Assembly (NCBI GenBank): GCA_029258695.1
Contig: JARIBR010000028.1
Span: 1-6,813 of the forward strand
Source: Quadrisphaera sp.
GTDB taxonomy: Bacteria > Actinomycetota > Actinomycetes > Actinomycetales > Quadrisphaeraceae
Length of the DNA stretch: 6,813 nt
Reading direction: 5' to 3'
The notes under the pieces were generated by a model. It searched no databases. It was not told the origin of the DNA and saw only the letters and a program-made list of their open reading frames with translations. The translations under genes and the position numbers were made by a program. Positions within the stretch are counted from its first letter, which is position 1, and the number at the start of each line of letters is the position of its first letter. Shown piece by piece: positions 6,152-6,813 of the stretch.

Positions 6152-6225
6152 ACCTCGCCGACCGGGGACGTGGGGCCGCGTGGCGGAGGCGCTGAGGCGC
6201 GGTGGCGGGTCCCCGGTCGTGAGGT
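6152..6225. repeat. Long inverted repeat with 39-nt loop
   Basis: CGACCGGGGAC (6159-6169) is matched perfectly by GTCCCCGGTCG (6209-6219), an 11-bp stem. Outside it, after an internal loop of two bases against one, ACCTC (6152-6156) pairs with GAGGT (6221-6225), giving 16 pairs in all. Within the 39-nt loop CCGCG (6176-6180) can pair with CGCGG (6198-6202). It could fold in RNA from either strand. Whether it terminates, stabilises or is a decayed mobile-element end cannot be told from sequence. Confidence 0.55.
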
Positions 6226-6230
6226 CAGCT

Positions 6231-6288
6231 CCAGCGGGGAGTTCGTGTGGCCGCTCTCGGCGTGTCGCAAGCACCGACTCCCCGCTCG
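6231..6288. repeat. Inverted copy of the array repeat facing its first unit
   Basis: CCAGCGGGGAGTTCGTGT (6231-6248) is a reverse-complement copy, 14 of 18 matching, of the repeat in the adjacent array. It faces the first unit (6271-6288) across a 22-nt spacer. AGCGGGGAGT (6233-6242) pairs perfectly with ACTCCCCGCT (6277-6286), and GTG (6245-6247) with CAC (6272-6274), so a strong hairpin is possible. Confidence 0.65.
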
Positions 6289-6425
6289 AAGCCCGCGGGG
6301 TGCACCGACTCCCCGCTCGGCGGCTGCAGCGCGCACCGACTCCCCGCTCGAGGCTTGCGGGGCGCACCAACTCCCCGCTCAGCGGCCGCAGCGTGCACCG
6401 GATCCCCGCTCGACGGTCTGGACGG
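6271..6425. repeat. Five-unit 31-bp-period array with alternating 13-bp spacers
   Basis: The 18-bp repeat GCACCGACTCCCCGCTCG starts at 6271, 6302, 6333, 6364 and 6395, exactly 31 bp apart. Copies 1-3 are identical; copies 4 and 5 each have two changes. The 13-bp spacers alternate. Spacers 1 and 3 (AAGCCCGCGGGGT, AGGCTTGCGGGGC) match at 9 of 13, and each supplies GCGGGG that pairs with CCCCGC of its own repeat. Spacers 2 and 4 (GCGGCTGCAGCGC, GCGGCCGCAGCGT) match at 11 of 13, and each holds an 8-bp palindrome (GCTGCAGC, GCGGCCGC). The true unit is therefore about 62 bp (A-B), present twice, plus a final repeat with a third spacer type. Thirty-one is not a multiple of three, so the repeat passes through all frames and does not encode a peptide repeat. 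The array ends 30 bp before the response regulator's stop. Confidence 0.88.
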
Positions 6426-6455
6426 GGGACGGCTGGAGCAGGGTGAGCCCCTCGG

Positions 6456-6813
6456 TCACAGCCAGCCGCGCTCGGTCGCGACGGCGACGGCCTCGACGCG
6501 GTTGCGCGTCCCCGTCTTGGCGATCGCGGACGACAGGTAGTTGCGGACGGTGCCCTCGGCGAGGTGCAGCGCCGCCGCTACCTCACCGTGCGGGCGCCCG
6601 GTCGCCGCGGCGGCGAGCACCTCGCGCTCGCGGTCGGTCAGCGGGTCGGCGGCGTCCCAGGCGGCGACGGCCAGCGCCGGGTCGACCACGCGCTCCCCGG
6701 CGTGGACCCGTCGCACCACCGCGGCGAGCTGCTCGATCGGGGCGTCCTTCAGCACGTACCCGGCCACCCCGGCGTCCATGGCGCGGCGCAGGTAGCCCGA
6801 GCGGGCGAACGTC
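6456..6813 (-). CDS. C-terminal part of a NarL/FixJ (DesR-like) response regulator, cut by right edge
   Basis: 118 residues are visible; the frame is open to the window edge, so the start and the phosphoacceptor aspartate lie outside. The visible part begins TFARSGYLRRAMDAG, the end of the receiver domain. Its first Thr fits the switch Thr/Ser position, and YVLKDAP has the conserved lysine. After a short linker (AWDAADP) comes a LuxR-type helix-turn-helix: LTDREREVLAAAATG, then LAEGTVRNYLSSAIAKTG as the DNA-recognition part, ending NRVEAVAVATERGWL. The EGTVRNYL...AKTGTRNR form is typical of DesR/LiaR-like actinobacterial regulators. These are usually phosphorylated by a sensor kinase encoded upstream, often next to ABC exporter genes they control. 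Here the ABC genes are convergent, so control of them is only a guess. The ATG at 6779 is internal and not the real start. Confidence 0.93.
   Translation of the reverse strand, partial: TFARSGYLRRAMDAGVAGYVLKDAPIEQLAAVVRRVHAGERVVDPALAVAAWDAADPLTDREREVLAAAATGRPHGEVAAALHLAEGTVRNYLSSAIAKTGTRNRVEAVAVATERGWL

Larger units (their letters stand above)
5974..6455. other. Convergent intergenic region without a supported gene, rich in repeats
   Basis: These 482 bp lie between the stops of the second ABC gene and the response regulator gene. Open frames exist but only because the sequence is so GC-rich; none has a ribosome-binding site, a family match, or a repeat period that keeps one frame across the region. 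It holds, in order: a hairpin at the ABC stop, a 9-bp tandem repeat, a 21-bp tandem repeat, a long inverted repeat, and a five-copy 31-bp array preceded by an inverted copy of its repeat. Each is listed separately. No T-tract terminator is seen for either converging gene. Confidence 0.7.

Noticed and set aside
6271..6425. CRISPR array
   Set aside because: The repeats are 18 bp and the spacers only 13 bp, the spacers resemble one another in an alternating pattern, and no cas gene is present.
6084..6446. A 120-codon plus-strand open frame containing a 7-residue repeat (RVSAETR-like)
   Set aside because: There is no ribosome-binding site, the frame runs from the 21-bp repeats through the 31-bp array where the period breaks any peptide repeat, and no family is recognisable.

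Overview
The window comes from a very GC-rich (roughly three-quarters G+C) actinobacterial chromosome. Codon third positions are almost all G or C. The protein families (an actinobacterial-style HIT protein, hisF, a TIGR03085 DinB-fold protein, a DesR-like response regulator) and two apparent leaderless promoters with TANNNT -10 boxes point the same way. I cannot name a genus.

Layout. (1) 1-604, minus strand: a HIT-family nucleotide-binding protein, followed by the start of an unrecognised gene that runs off the left edge. (2) 605-649: a 45-bp divergent promoter region. In both directions a TANNNT box ends exactly 7 bp before the start codon, so the HIT gene and hisF both look leaderless. (3) 650-1423, plus: hisF, intact. 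(4) 1479-2138, minus: a TIGR03085-type metal-binding protein, convergent with hisF. (5) 2195-5973, plus: two half-size ABC exporter genes overlapping by ATGA, so probably translationally coupled. They look like an asymmetric heterodimer: three degenerate residues in the first subunit and the non-canonical signature of the second fall in the same composite ATP site, while the other site is canonical. The second subunit carries a roughly 40-50 residue Gly/Ala/Asp-rich insert in its nucleotide-binding domain, with relaxed codon use. (6) 5974-6455: a 482-bp region with no supported gene between convergent genes. It is packed with tandem repeats (9-bp, 21-bp and 31-bp periods) and inverted repeats. 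(7) 6456-6813, minus: the C-terminal part of a NarL/DesR-type response regulator cut by the right edge.

How it fits together. hisF supplies imidazole-glycerol-phosphate synthesis; no other his gene is visible. The ABC pair probably exports a lipophilic or drug-like substrate, which the sequence does not identify. The response regulator could be part of a two-component system, but its sensor and targets are outside the window. The most unusual part is the repeat-filled convergent intergenic region, above all a five-copy 31-bp-period array whose 13-bp spacers alternate between two types and which is preceded by an inverted copy of its own repeat. I see no new defence or enzyme system.
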